64,000 nt of DNA. It comes from Sphingomonas caseinilytica. Lineage in GTDB: Bacteria > Pseudomonadota > Alphaproteobacteria > Sphingomonadales > Sphingomonadaceae. Shown here piece by piece: positions 52,025 to 60,710 of the stretch (positions are counted from its first letter, which is position 1; every line of letters begins with the position of its first letter). The position numbers were made by a program, and so were the translations under genes. A model generated the notes under the pieces. That model was given only the letters and a program-made list of their open reading frames with translations, was not told where the DNA came from and ran no database searches. The stretch covers positions 744,001-808,000 of the forward strand of contig NZ_JAMGBA010000001.1 in NCBI RefSeq assembly GCF_023516455.1, given 5' to 3'.

Positions 52025-53962
52025 TCAACTTGGGGCCCGAGCGAGCTTGGCGGCTTCGACTTTACAGTCATAAGGCAAGCTTGGCTCGAAGCAGAAGTCG
52101 GGCCAGTTACCGCTCTTGCGCCAATAGTCGAACTGGCCGCCCCACTTCTTCATGATCGCCATGAACCGAACGTCGTTCCGCACGAACGCAAATTTGGAGC
52201 GGAAGACGGAGGCGGGGCCAACGGTTACCCCGGGATCAAATTCGGACAGGGCCGTGATCAGCTCCTCTTTGCGGCCGAACTCGGCAAGCGTGTCGATATA
52301 GTCGCCGAACCAGCTCTTTGAGACGGCACGTGCCTCCTCAATGGCGCGCTCGATCTTGGCCGGACTGGGATCGACCCTTGCCTCGATGAAGCTTTCAGTG
52401 GCCGGACTAAGATACTGCCGAGAAACCTTGCCGGATCGAAGCATGGCGAGCGCTTCGCGCGGGTTGTCGTAGTCAGCCAACAAATAGAACCGCAGCTGGA
52501 CGATATTGCTGGCACCGGGCCAGAGCCGTTCTGCATCCGTCAGTGCATTCTTCGCCGCTTCGAGTTCACCGGCATTGAACAAGGCGGTGATGAGAGAATC
52601 GCGAACCCATGGCGACAAGGGATCCAGCTGAGCGGCTTTGCGGGCGTAGGTGACCCCCTGTTGCAGGCGGCCAACCTGAAACATGTCGTTCGCATGCTCG
52701 GTCAGTGCGAATATGTTGGTCGGGTTCTTTTCGACCGCCGCTGCCGACAGGGGCATCCAGCGGTTGATCTGCCGCAGCTCCTGCATCCACGCTTCGGCGA
52801 CATAGGCTTCCGCCATGGTCGGGTTGAGCTTTCGCGCCTTTGCGATGTGGGCCTTCAATTCCCTGCCCAAGGCCGGTGGCTTGTCGGATAGGAGCCACGC
52901 ATAGGTCTCGGTGATCAGCAGCCTCGCCCAGCCGCCTTGAAAATCGGGTGCCTGTTCGGTGACTTTTCGAAACGCTTCGACCAGTGGATCGAAATCCCGT
53001 TCGAGTCCTTCGGACATACCGGCGCAGCCGCCGAGATAGAGCTTGAGCGTCGCCTGTTCGAGCTTCTCATGACCCGGCGCCATTGCTTCCGTAGCGCATT
53101 TCAGGACCAGCGCCGAAGAATAGGCAATCTGCTGCTGTAGGTCGGCAACCGGCCGCCGCGCCTGGTCAAACTCTCGCGACCACAGAAGGCTACCATCATC
53201 CGCCAGCAGCGCCACGGTCGCCTGTGCCTGTCCGTCAACCGCTCGCTGGTTGACCTTGAAGCTCAGGTCGGGATCGGCATCGGAACCCTCGACCAGTTGC
53301 AGCGCGTCTGCATTGGTCGATTGCAGGCTTCCAAGCTTGATGAACAGATCGCCGGCGAGGGACCGAGTCGACGGGCTATTGTCCGCGGCGATGACGGCGA
53401 CCACGGGCGCAGACGAACTCCCGCCTCGATTGACCAGGAAATAGGCGGCCGCGACGACCATGAGGGCGACGGCCGCGATCAGCGAGAGCCGGTTGTTAGG
53501 CGATAAATTGCGCCGCGGACGGGCCGCAGGCTGCGCCGTGGCCGTCGGCTCATGCTCTTCGCCCGAAAGCCTGTCGATACAGGCTTCGATCTCCTCCAGT
53601 CCGCCGGGCTTGCCGCGCCCCTTCCAGGCGCTGAGATCGATGTTCTGATACTGGCGAAATCCGATCGGCGGGTTGGTCTCGTCAAGAAGAACCGGAACCA
53701 GCCGTCCACGGTCGCGCCCAGAGGCCGCTTCGTCCCTTACCCAGGGGGAATTGACCGCATCGCCGGACCAGAGCACGACCACGGCTTGGGCGTCATTCAA
53801 CGCCTGCTCGATCTCCCTGCTATATTCGGTACCGCCCTTGATGTGGGAATCCCACCATACGGCGTGTCCCGCACTCTCCAGCGCCTCTGCCAGAGTTCGC
53901 GCCTTGGCGGCGTCGTCTCGGTCATAACTCAGGAAAACCCGCGCCACGGATGCCCCCCCCAT
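52025..53962 (-). CDS. TIR domain - membrane helix - TPR protein
   Basis: A 645-residue protein. TIR domain at residues 1-135 (VARVFLSYDRDDAAKARTLA, AVWWDSHIKGG, AVVVLWSGDAV, and SPWVRDE with the catalytic-type Glu about E78). A Lys/Arg/Pro linker follows, then one membrane helix (about 159-177). The outer part holds a weak TolB-like region and TPRs (about 280-600). The family is a cytoplasmic TIR joined to a periplasmic TPR sensor. Convergent with rimO (37 bp). On its far side stands a rimO 3' relic. Likely acquired; role unknown (signal or defence). Confidence 0.88.
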   Translation of the reverse strand: MGGASVARVFLSYDRDDAAKARTLAEALESAGHAVWWDSHIKGGTEYSREIEQALNDAQAVVVLWSGDAVNSPWVRDEAASGRDRGRLVPVLLDETNPPIGFRQYQNIDLSAWKGRGKPGGLEEIEACIDRLSGEEHEPTATAQPAARPRRNLSPNNRLSLIAAVALMVVAAAYFLVNRGGSSSAPVVAVIAADNSPSTRSLAGDLFIKLGSLQSTNADALQLVEGSDADPDLSFKVNQRAVDGQAQATVALLADDGSLLWSREFDQARRPVADLQQQIAYSSALVLKCATEAMAPGHEKLEQATLKLYLGGCAGMSEGLERDFDPLVEAFRKVTEQAPDFQGGWARLLITETYAWLLSDKPPALGRELKAHIAKARKLNPTMAEAYVAEAWMQELRQINRWMPLSAAAVEKNPTNIFALTEHANDMFQVGRLQQGVTYARKAAQLDPLSPWVRDSLITALFNAGELEAAKNALTDAERLWPGASNIVQLRFYLLADYDNPREALAMLRSGKVSRQYLSPATESFIEARVDPSPAKIERAIEEARAVSKSWFGDYIDTLAEFGRKEELITALSEFDPGVTVGPASVFRSKFAFVRNDVRFMAIMKKWGGQFDYWRKSGNWPDFCFEPSLPYDCKVEAAKLARAPS

Positions 53963-54001
53963 CGTGCGCCCATATAGCAGCCTATGGCTGGAACGGGGAA
54001 G

Positions 54002-54074
54002 CGAGGGCGAAGTGATGCGGCGGGCCTGAAGCCGGGTGATTTCGTGATACGACCTCTACGGGGTCACCGACTAG
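54002..54074 (+). pseudogene. decayed duplicate of the rimO 3' end
   Basis: 54014-54047 matches rimO 51901-51934 at 32 of 34 bases. 54048-54074 matches the last 27 bases of rimO (51961-51987) at 20 of 27, including a stop codon (TAG for TAA), and still reads YDLYGVTD. About 9 of 10 bases match just before (54004-54013). The copy lacks 10 and 26 bp of rimO and is out of frame. The differences look like those between related species' rimO genes, not random noise. Confidence 0.85.
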
Positions 54075-54080
54075 CAACCA

Positions 54081-54533
54081 TCACTCGACAACGTCGGAAG
54101 CAATCCCCGTCATCCGCCACGCGCAATTGTCGCGAGCATAGGTTGCGATCCAGCTGCTCTTGAAGTTCTTTTCACCCTCGGCCGGCTTGTCGGCGCGAGT
54201 GTATTTCGCCGCCACCTCGACCGCCATCCACGCCATTTGCCCATCAGGCGAGATCGTCACCACCGGCGAGCTCACGTCCCGCCACTCGCTATAGCGAACG
54301 CGCTTCAGGTAGCCGGTGAAGAACTGCTCGACATCGGCCTTGCTCTGCGTCCGCAGCGTGCCGTTGTCGGCCATCAGCAGCCTGTCGCCGATATTCTCGG
54401 CGATCGCCGCCCCCTCGCCCTGCAAATGCGCCTGGCGGGTCTTTTCATGCATCGCCAGAAGTTCCGCCTTCGCGTCCGCCGCCGGACAGGCCGGGGATGC
54501 GGCGAGCGATGCAGCAACTGCGACCATTATCAT
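54081..54533 (-). CDS. exported nuclear-transport-factor-2-like (DUF4440/SnoaL) protein
   Basis: A 150-residue protein with a signal peptide (about 1-19, ASPACPA). It has the cone-fold pattern LLAMHEKTRQAHLQGEGAAIAENIGDRLLMADNG ... FKSSWIATYARDNCAWRMTGIASDVV of DUF4440/SnoaL-like domains. GAGGAGG precedes the ATG. It follows the kelch gene by 10 bp on the same strand. Probably a small-molecule-binding or isomerase-like domain; substrate unknown. Confidence 0.8.
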   Translation of the reverse strand: MIMVAVAASLAASPACPAADAKAELLAMHEKTRQAHLQGEGAAIAENIGDRLLMADNGTLRTQSKADVEQFFTGYLKRVRYSEWRDVSSPVVTISPDGQMAWMAVEVAAKYTRADKPAEGEKNFKSSWIATYARDNCAWRMTGIASDVVE

Positions 54534-54543
54534 CTTTGCCTCC

Positions 54544-55668
54544 TCAAACGCAGGACATGGTCGGGCGATAGACCTGCATCGCGTTGGTGCCGGAATTGCC
54601 GCCCAGGGTGATCCCGCCGCCGGGCAGGAAAATCCGCCCGCCGATCACCGCACTGCCCTTCAGCCCATGGACCGCGATGGGAAGGTCGGGCAGCTGGGTC
54701 CATCGGTCGGCGCCTGGATCATAGCCGTAACTCGTCGGCGTCAGCCCCAGCACATGGGTACGCTCGCCCTCTCCGCCGAACACGAACATGCATCCGGCGT
54801 GAGCCGCCCCGGTAACGCCGCCTCGTGGCGCCGGCAGCGGGGCGCCTTTGCTCCACCGTCGGGTCGCGGGATCATAGATTTCGACGACATCGACCCGATC
54901 GGCCATGGCGCCCGGACCGGTGCGCCCGCCGGCGACGATGATCTTCCCGTTGAGCGCGACCATCGCCAGGTGATTGCGCTGGGTCGGCAAGTCCGGAAGC
55001 TTCTCCCATTTGTCGGTAGCCGGGTCATAGACTTCGAAGGCGGAGCCTCCGGGCGGGCGGCCGCCGGCGACGTAGATCTTGCCGTCGAATACCGCCTTTC
55101 CGCCGCCGCTTCTGGCGGTCGGCATCGGCGCCCGCGCGACCCACCCGCCGACTGCCGGGTCGTGAACCCATACATCGGCAACAAAGGTTTCCGGCCGTCC
55201 GGTACTCGCGCCCTCGATTTCGCCGCCGAGCATGTAGACCTTGCCGCCGACCGCTGCGACGTGCGTGTGATGGATCGCCTGAGGCAGAGTCGGGCCGAGC
55301 GCCCAACGGTTCGCGGCCGGGTCATAGATCTGGACCAAGTTCGACGGCAGCCGCCCGGGCGGATAGCCGCCAAGCACCCAGATCTTGCCGTCCACTTCCG
55401 CAACCGCATGTTCGGAGCGGGGGAGAGGCATGGCGAGCCCCATGCTCCACCCGTCGAACTCCCGATATGTGGGCGTCGGGGGCCCGGCGCTGACCCGGCC
55501 ATTCCAGGTTTCAGTGAGCTCGTTCGCCTGGACACGCACCGCCGAACCGGCGGGCGGCGCTCCGGTTGCCGCGCCTTGCTGTGCCGTCGCGGTCGCACTG
55601 TTCAGCGCCGCAATGATGGTAAGCGGAAGTAGGGCAACGCCGCCGAGAACACTGGACCGTTTGATCAT
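54544..55668 (-). CDS. exported kelch-repeat protein
   Basis: About 374 residues from ATG 55668 (GGAGGTGAGG upstream), with a signal sequence ending near TATAQQ. Six kelch repeats fold a beta propeller: EVDGKIWVLGGY..., VGGKVYMLGGE, FDGKIYVAGGR, LNGKIIVAGGR, AGCMFVFGGE and IGGRIFLPGGG. Each ends in a Y-D-P-A-x-x-x-W motif. Such periplasmic propellers bind glycans or act as galactose-oxidase-like or sialate-related proteins; no copper site is visible. Confidence 0.9.
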   Translation of the reverse strand: MIKRSSVLGGVALLPLTIIAALNSATATAQQGAATGAPPAGSAVRVQANELTETWNGRVSAGPPTPTYREFDGWSMGLAMPLPRSEHAVAEVDGKIWVLGGYPPGRLPSNLVQIYDPAANRWALGPTLPQAIHHTHVAAVGGKVYMLGGEIEGASTGRPETFVADVWVHDPAVGGWVARAPMPTARSGGGKAVFDGKIYVAGGRPPGGSAFEVYDPATDKWEKLPDLPTQRNHLAMVALNGKIIVAGGRTGPGAMADRVDVVEIYDPATRRWSKGAPLPAPRGGVTGAAHAGCMFVFGGEGERTHVLGLTPTSYGYDPGADRWTQLPDLPIAVHGLKGSAVIGGRIFLPGGGITLGGNSGTNAMQVYRPTMSCV

Positions 55669-55830
55669 CCCGACCTCACCTCCAAGAGTTTCGGCAAACA
55701 TCCTGCACAAGAGTTGGGCTGCGGGAACAAGGCTTCGACGAGCGACAGGCTGGTATCGCCTAGCGCCGATCCAGGGCCGGTGATCAGAAATCAGTTGGGC
55801 CTCATGGCTTCGGATGCTTAGGCTGGTGCC

Positions 55831-57228
55831 ATGATGAGACCTGCTTTCGCGCTTTTGGCGCTGCTGACCTGCACCTCACCCGCCTACGCCCAGGCGATCT
55901 CGCCAGCTGAACAGGCCCGGATCGACAAGCTCGTTACCGAGACACTCGACAAGACGAAGACCCCGTCGGCTTCGGTCGCAATCGTTCGCGGCGGCCAGCT
56001 TGTTCTCGCCAAGGCTTACGGCAAGGCAGCCGAGACCATCCCCGCCGCGACGCCCGCCCTGCCCTATCAGATCGCCTCCAACTCCAAGCAGTTCACGGCC
56101 ATGGCGCTTCTGCTGCTCGAAGATGAAGGAAAACTCTACCTCGACGACAAGGTGTCGAAATATCTCCCCGGCATCTCCGGCGGCGACCGGATCGCACTTC
56201 GCCAGCTGCTCAACCACACCTCGGGCCTTCAGGATTATTGGCCGCAGGACTACAGCTTCCCCGCGATGGCGCGGCCGACGACGCCGCAACAGATTCTCGA
56301 TGTCTGGGCGAAGAAGCCGCTCGACTATGCGCCGGGCACGAAATGGCAATATTCGAACACCGGTTATGTCGTGGCCGGGATGATCGTCGAGAAGGTTGCC
56401 GGAGAACCCCTCTTCTCCTTCCTCCAGAAGCGCATTTTCCAGCCGCTGGGCATGACCAGCGTCGTTGACATGGACAAGGCGATCGGACCGAACTTCCCGC
56501 AAGGTTACGGACGCGCGGCCTTGGGTCCTGTCCGGGTTGAAACGCCCGCCGCCCCCGGCTGGCTCTACGCGGCCGGTGAACTGTCGATGACCCCGACGGA
56601 TCTTGCGAAATGGGACATCGCCAGGATGAACCGCGCTTACATTCCGGCCGACGATTGGGATGAGCAGGAACGGACCGTCAGGCTGGCCGATGGAGAGGAC
56701 AGCAATTACGGGCTCGGCGTCCGCAATACAGTCCGTGATGGCAGGCGCGTGATCAGCCATAGCGGCGAATCCGCGGGCTTCCTCTCGTTGAACAGCGTCT
56801 ATCCGGAATCCAAATCGGCCATCATCGTCATGACGAATACCTGGTCGTCCGGCGCCTACAGCCAGATTTCGCGGGGCCTGGCCGAGATCATATTGCCGCC
56901 CACTTCGGCCGATCCTGTGCCCGCTGCCCAAGCGGCAACTGTCCGGACGGTCTATAATCAGCTTCGAAGCGGAATGCTTGACCGCAAGCTACTGACCGCC
57001 AACGCCAACTATTACTTCACCCCCACCGTCGCCGCCGATGTTCGTTCGAGCCTGTCGCCGTTGGGCGCGCCGGTCTCGATCGAGCCGGATGGCAGCTCCA
57101 CGCTTCGCGGCGGATTCGTGATCCAGGGCTACACGGTCAAGTATCCCAACCGCACCCTCGATCTGTCAGTGTTCATGGAGCCTGGCGCGAATGGCCGCGT
57201 CGAGCAATTTCTCGTCCGCGGCGAATGA
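55831..57228 (+). CDS. exported serine hydrolase, beta-lactamase class C type
   Basis: A 465-residue protein with a signal peptide (about 1-21, PAYAQ). Catalytic motifs of class C beta-lactamases and DD-peptidases: SxxK in IASNSKQFTAMAL (Ser about 85), YSN in WQYSNTGYVVAG and HSGESAGF in place of KTG. A C-terminal domain of about 100 residues follows. It may be an esterase or D-aminopeptidase; true beta-lactam resistance cannot be claimed. Confidence 0.93.
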   Translation: MMRPAFALLALLTCTSPAYAQAISPAEQARIDKLVTETLDKTKTPSASVAIVRGGQLVLAKAYGKAAETIPAATPALPYQIASNSKQFTAMALLLLEDEGKLYLDDKVSKYLPGISGGDRIALRQLLNHTSGLQDYWPQDYSFPAMARPTTPQQILDVWAKKPLDYAPGTKWQYSNTGYVVAGMIVEKVAGEPLFSFLQKRIFQPLGMTSVVDMDKAIGPNFPQGYGRAALGPVRVETPAAPGWLYAAGELSMTPTDLAKWDIARMNRAYIPADDWDEQERTVRLADGEDSNYGLGVRNTVRDGRRVISHSGESAGFLSLNSVYPESKSAIIVMTNTWSSGAYSQISRGLAEIILPPTSADPVPAAQAATVRTVYNQLRSGMLDRKLLTANANYYFTPTVAADVRSSLSPLGAPVSIEPDGSSTLRGGFVIQGYTVKYPNRTLDLSVFMEPGANGRVEQFLVRGE

Positions 57229-57241
57229 CCACGTTGATTAG

Positions 57242-57448
57242 CTAAAGGCGGACGAAACCCCGGGGCCAGTGGTCCTTGTCCACCTCATATTGTTTGATCG
57301 TGAAGCCATCGGGCTCGTCGGAAAATCCGGGTAATAGCCGCGTCCGCTCCTCGGCGGCTTCGGCCAGGGACCGAGCCGAGTAAATGCCAACGACTTTCAC
57401 TTTCCCCGTTTCAGGAAGGCTGTGAAGCAATACGAACAGTGCGTCCAT
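57242..57448 (-). CDS. small DUF7336-like protein
   Basis: A 68-residue protein: FVLLHSLPE, then KVVGIYSARSLAEAAEERTRLLPGF, then EPDGFTIKQYEVDKDHWPRGFV. This is the compact pattern of the 'DxxH..' homologues, in which the E-V-D-K-D-H-W end is strongly conserved. Found alone in many bacteria; function unknown. Confidence 0.7.
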   Translation of the reverse strand: MDALFVLLHSLPETGKVKVVGIYSARSLAEAAEERTRLLPGFSDEPDGFTIKQYEVDKDHWPRGFVRL

Positions 57449-57542
57449 GACGTCAGGTCTAAGCTCTGCGTCAGTATCCGCAACTGCGCGATATAGCAGT
57501 GCGGATTTGATGCCCGCCCGATGCTTCGGCTAGGGCGTTCAA

Positions 57543-58940
57543 ATGACAGTCTTTGCAGACCTGCTTCAGGCGGATCGCGGCGGCGCGGCCCATGCCATCC
57601 ATCTTGTCGACAAGGCCGGCTTTGCCGATTGGGCCAAGAAACAATCCGCCGAACGCCGGACGCTGCTTGAAGCAGCGCGATACCAAGGGAAGACGGCTTT
57701 CCAGTTCGCCATCCTGCCCGGTTCACAAGGCCAAGCCTGGGAGGTCGTTTCGACGGTCGCGAACGTGGCCGAACTTTCGCCATGGTGCCTGGCAAAGCTT
57801 GCGGAAGCGCTGCCGGAAGGCACCTATCGACTCGCTGAAGGCGACCCGGGCCCCGCCATGCTCGGCTGGCTGCTCGGCCAGCATCGCTTCAAGGATTATA
57901 AATCAAAGAGCGAGGACGATCGCGGCCCTCGCGTCCTACTGACGAAGGAAGCGGCCGGGATCGAACCCGCGGTGCGCCTCGCGGAAGCCACCGCGCTCGC
58001 AAGAGACCTCGTCGATACGCCGGCGGCCGATCTTGGCCCGGCGGAACTGGAGGCGGCAACCCGGAGCCTTGCAAAGCAGTTTGGCGCCAAGGTCGACGTC
58101 ACATCTGGTGACGCCCTGGAACAGGGCTATCCGATGATCGCAGCGGTGGGCCAAGGCGCCGTCCGAGAGCGCGCTCCGCGCCTGATCGAACTCCGCTGGG
58201 GCAAGGAAAGCGCGCCTCGGATCGCGATCGTCGGGAAAGGCGTCTGCTTCGACAGCGGCGGTCTCGATATCAAGTCTACAGCGGGCATGCGGCTGATGAA
58301 GAAGGACATGGGCGGCGCGGCGCATGCGCTTGCGCTGGCGAAGCTGGTGATGGCCGAAAACCTGCCCGTGCACCTGCACCTGCTGATCCCGGCAGTTGAA
58401 AATGCCGTTTCGGCGGCAGCATTCCGGCCTGGTGACGTGATTTCCAGCCGCAAGGGACTGAAGATCGAAATCGACAATACGGATGCCGAAGGCCGGCTCG
58501 TCCTGGGTGACGCGCTCGCGAGGGCGGCTGAGGAAAAGCCCGAATTGGTTCTGGACTTCGCCACCCTGACCGGCGCCGCCAGAATTGCGCTGGGACCGGA
58601 TCTTCCGGCGATGTTCGCCAACGACGAGGAACTGGCAGCCGACCTGGAATCGGCGGCGAGGCAAGTATCCGATCCCATTTGGCGGATGCCCTTGTGGGAT
58701 GGTTATGACGAAATGTTGAAGTCGGACCTCGCCGATCTCTCCAATTCCGCGGACTCTTCGATGGCTGGATCCGTAACCGCCGCGCTGTTCCTTCGCAGAT
58801 TCGCGCCGGAAGGCACGCCTTGGGCGCATTTCGACACTTACGCCTGGAGGCCGAGCGCAAAGCCGGGCCGGCCGAAGGGCGGCGATGCGCTAGGACTAAG
58901 AGCGGCATTCGCGATGCTCGCGCATCGCTACGGGCGCTAG
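57543..58940 (+). CDS. M17 family leucyl aminopeptidase
   Basis: A 465-residue metallopeptidase. The metal/active-site segments are VGKGVCFDSGGLDIK, MKKDMGGAAHALAL and the signature DNTDAEGRLVLGDAL. It is shorter than PepA at the N-terminus but keeps all ligands. It cleaves N-terminal residues in the cytoplasm. Co-directional with a MarR regulator, 122 bp away. Confidence 0.94.
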   Translation: MTVFADLLQADRGGAAHAIHLVDKAGFADWAKKQSAERRTLLEAARYQGKTAFQFAILPGSQGQAWEVVSTVANVAELSPWCLAKLAEALPEGTYRLAEGDPGPAMLGWLLGQHRFKDYKSKSEDDRGPRVLLTKEAAGIEPAVRLAEATALARDLVDTPAADLGPAELEAATRSLAKQFGAKVDVTSGDALEQGYPMIAAVGQGAVRERAPRLIELRWGKESAPRIAIVGKGVCFDSGGLDIKSTAGMRLMKKDMGGAAHALALAKLVMAENLPVHLHLLIPAVENAVSAAAFRPGDVISSRKGLKIEIDNTDAEGRLVLGDALARAAEEKPELVLDFATLTGAARIALGPDLPAMFANDEELAADLESAARQVSDPIWRMPLWDGYDEMLKSDLADLSNSADSSMAGSVTAALFLRRFAPEGTPWAHFDTYAWRPSAKPGRPKGGDALGLRAAFAMLAHRYGR

Positions 58941-59062
58941 ACTTAATTCCGTTCGTCGCCGCAAGGCGCGGTTTTGTCGCCATTTTGTAAGATCGTTACG
59001 CAACCAATCCGCTCGTCCTCGGTTTCCCTTCTTGCACGCGACGACAAGGAGATATCGAACCA

Positions 59063-59440
59063 ATGGCCGATACTTCGCTGTTGGGCTGGATGCGGGCGCT
59101 GATTGAATATGTCCGCTCGGGTGAGCCCGACCTAACCAACCGGCAAATGGCCTTGCTGATGCTGGTCTATCTGACGCCGGGCCCTCATACCGTCCGCGGT
59201 CTTGCCCGAATGCTGGGCGTATCCAAGCCGGTCGTCACTCGCGCCTTGAATACATTGGGAGCCCTCGGCTATCTCCGCCGCGAGCGGGATCAGGACGACC
59301 GCCGGAATGTCTTTGTCGTCCGAACCAATGACGGGGCCGAATTTCTTGAAGGGTTCAAAAAATATCTCCGCGCAGGCGATGAAGACGGCCGCCGCGCAAC
59401 CGAACAGCGCGGAAAGGAACCCGCCTTCGCCAGTCACTGA
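59063..59440 (+). CDS. MarR-type winged-helix regulator
   Basis: A 125-residue protein with the winged-helix core LTNRQMALLMLVYLTPGPHTVRGLARMLGVSKPVVTRALNTL, then YLRRERDQDDRRNVFVVRT. A strong AAGGAG site lies before the ATG. It is short for the family and lacks the N-terminal dimer helix. Its end overlaps the next gene by 62 bp. Confidence 0.85.
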   Translation: MADTSLLGWMRALIEYVRSGEPDLTNRQMALLMLVYLTPGPHTVRGLARMLGVSKPVVTRALNTLGALGYLRRERDQDDRRNVFVVRTNDGAEFLEGFKKYLRAGDEDGRRATEQRGKEPAFASH

Positions 59441-59741
59441 CGGTTTCGCGCTTTCCGGTTCTTCAATCCTGCCCGACCCCGCCACCAATGCCTACCGCAA
59501 GGACTTGGCCGATACCTCACTCGCCGGTTGCGTGATCGCGTCTCACTACGCTGAACCGCTAGTCCGTCATCTGATTGCCGCGGCCGCATTGTTGCCGCAG
59601 CCGGCCGAAGAAGCCGAGCCCATCACTCAGTTAAGCGAGGGCGACGAACTGCGAGTGCTCGACATCAGTCGCGGCTGGGCCTGGGGTTATGGCCCCGACG
59701 GACGCGTCGGCTACGTCACGGCGGAAGCAGTGGGGATCTAA
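59379..59741 (+). CDS. SH3-domain protein, possibly a truncated NlpC/P60-type protein
   Basis: About 120 residues from ATG 59379; the frame starts further upstream but the earlier part lies inside marR. The segment SSILPDPATNAYRKDLADTSLAGCVIASHYAEPL to GWAWGYGPDGRVGYVTAEAVG is the N-terminal SH3 unit that normally leads a C40 (NlpC/P60) peptidase in sphingomonads. Here it ends right after the SH3 unit, at a stop codon, and no peptidase follows. So it is either a stand-alone SH3 protein or a truncated gene. Confidence 0.65.
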   Translation: MKTAAAQPNSAERNPPSPVTDGFALSGSSILPDPATNAYRKDLADTSLAGCVIASHYAEPLVRHLIAAAALLPQPAEEAEPITQLSEGDELRVLDISRGWAWGYGPDGRVGYVTAEAVGI

Positions 59742-60703
59742 ATTCCCTTGGCCTTTCGGTAGGCCCGCCATTTGGCGACATTGGAGTTATGCTCGGCCAG
59801 AGTGCGCGCAAAAACATGCCCGCCGGTACCGTCTGCCACATAGTAAAGGGCATCAGTCTTGGCGGGATTGAGGACAGCAGCGATACTGTCGCGCCCCGGA
59901 TTGGTGATGGGGCCAACCGGCAAGCCTCGCATGCGCCGGGTGTTATAACCATTGTCAGCCGCCAATTCCGACCGGCGGATCATCCGACCCAGTGGTTTGC
60001 CCTTCGTAAGTGGATAGATGGTGGTCGCGTCCGCGCCCAACGCCATGCCGATGCGGATGCGGTTCGATAGCACTCCGGCAACCATGGGACGTTCGCTCGC
60101 CTTGCCAGTCTCCTTTTCGACGATCGACGCAAGGATGATGGCCTCGCCTGGCGACCTGACGATGCTGTCCGAGGACTTCTTCGCCCACTCCGCCTGCAAG
60201 GTCTTTTCCATCGCATCGGTCATCCGCTTAAGCACCGCGGCCCGGGTTTCACCCGTCTGCCAGTCATAGCTGTTGGGCAGGACCGATCCTTCGGCTGGCA
60301 GAGGCGCATCGCCGGTCAGTTCCGGGATCGCAGCCAGCTTTTCCTGCACCAGGATCGACGGCATTCCCTCGGGAATGGTCAGTAGCCGTACGACCGGACG
60401 GCCGTGTTGGAGAATGTCGAGTACCTCGGCGCCGCTTGCCCCTGCCGGAATTTCGAATTCACCAGCCTGAATGGGATCCGAAGAGCCGAATAGCCGGGCC
60501 ATGACGCGATAGGTGTCGGCATTGCCGGGGATTATGCCATTTTCTTCCATGTCACTGACAATGGAGCGAAGTGTTTGCCCTTCTTTCACCAATACCCGAT
60601 GCGGCCCGGCAGTGGGGCCAGAGCCTAGCCAGAGCAGCCAAAATCCGCCCGCGCCGACCAGAAGGCCGAGCACGGCTACGACCAGGATCAGCCGTTTCAG
60701 CAT
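59738..60703 (-). CDS. mltG: endolytic murein transglycosylase MltG
   Basis: A 321-residue YceG-like protein. It has an N-terminal membrane anchor (LILVVAVLGLLVGAGGFWLLWL), a LysM-like part (VLVKEGQTLRSIVSDMEENG) and the catalytic domain with the general-acid Glu in ILASIVEKETGKASERP, then ADATTIYPLTKGKPLG and NGYNTRRMRGLPVGPITNPG. It cuts nascent glycan strands to end peptidoglycan elongation. It overlaps the SH3 gene by 4 bp and lies 7 bp after fabF. Confidence 0.95.
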   Translation of the reverse strand: MLKRLILVVAVLGLLVGAGGFWLLWLGSGPTAGPHRVLVKEGQTLRSIVSDMEENGIIPGNADTYRVMARLFGSSDPIQAGEFEIPAGASGAEVLDILQHGRPVVRLLTIPEGMPSILVQEKLAAIPELTGDAPLPAEGSVLPNSYDWQTGETRAAVLKRMTDAMEKTLQAEWAKKSSDSIVRSPGEAIILASIVEKETGKASERPMVAGVLSNRIRIGMALGADATTIYPLTKGKPLGRMIRRSELAADNGYNTRRMRGLPVGPITNPGRDSIAAVLNPAKTDALYYVADGTGGHVFARTLAEHNSNVAKWRAYRKAKGI

Positions 60704-60710
60704 GTTGGGC

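Noticed and set aside
54002-54074. Simple target-site duplication of a transposon
   Set aside because: The copy is too long, too diverged and has internal deletions; no transposase or terminal inverted repeats flank the TIR gene.
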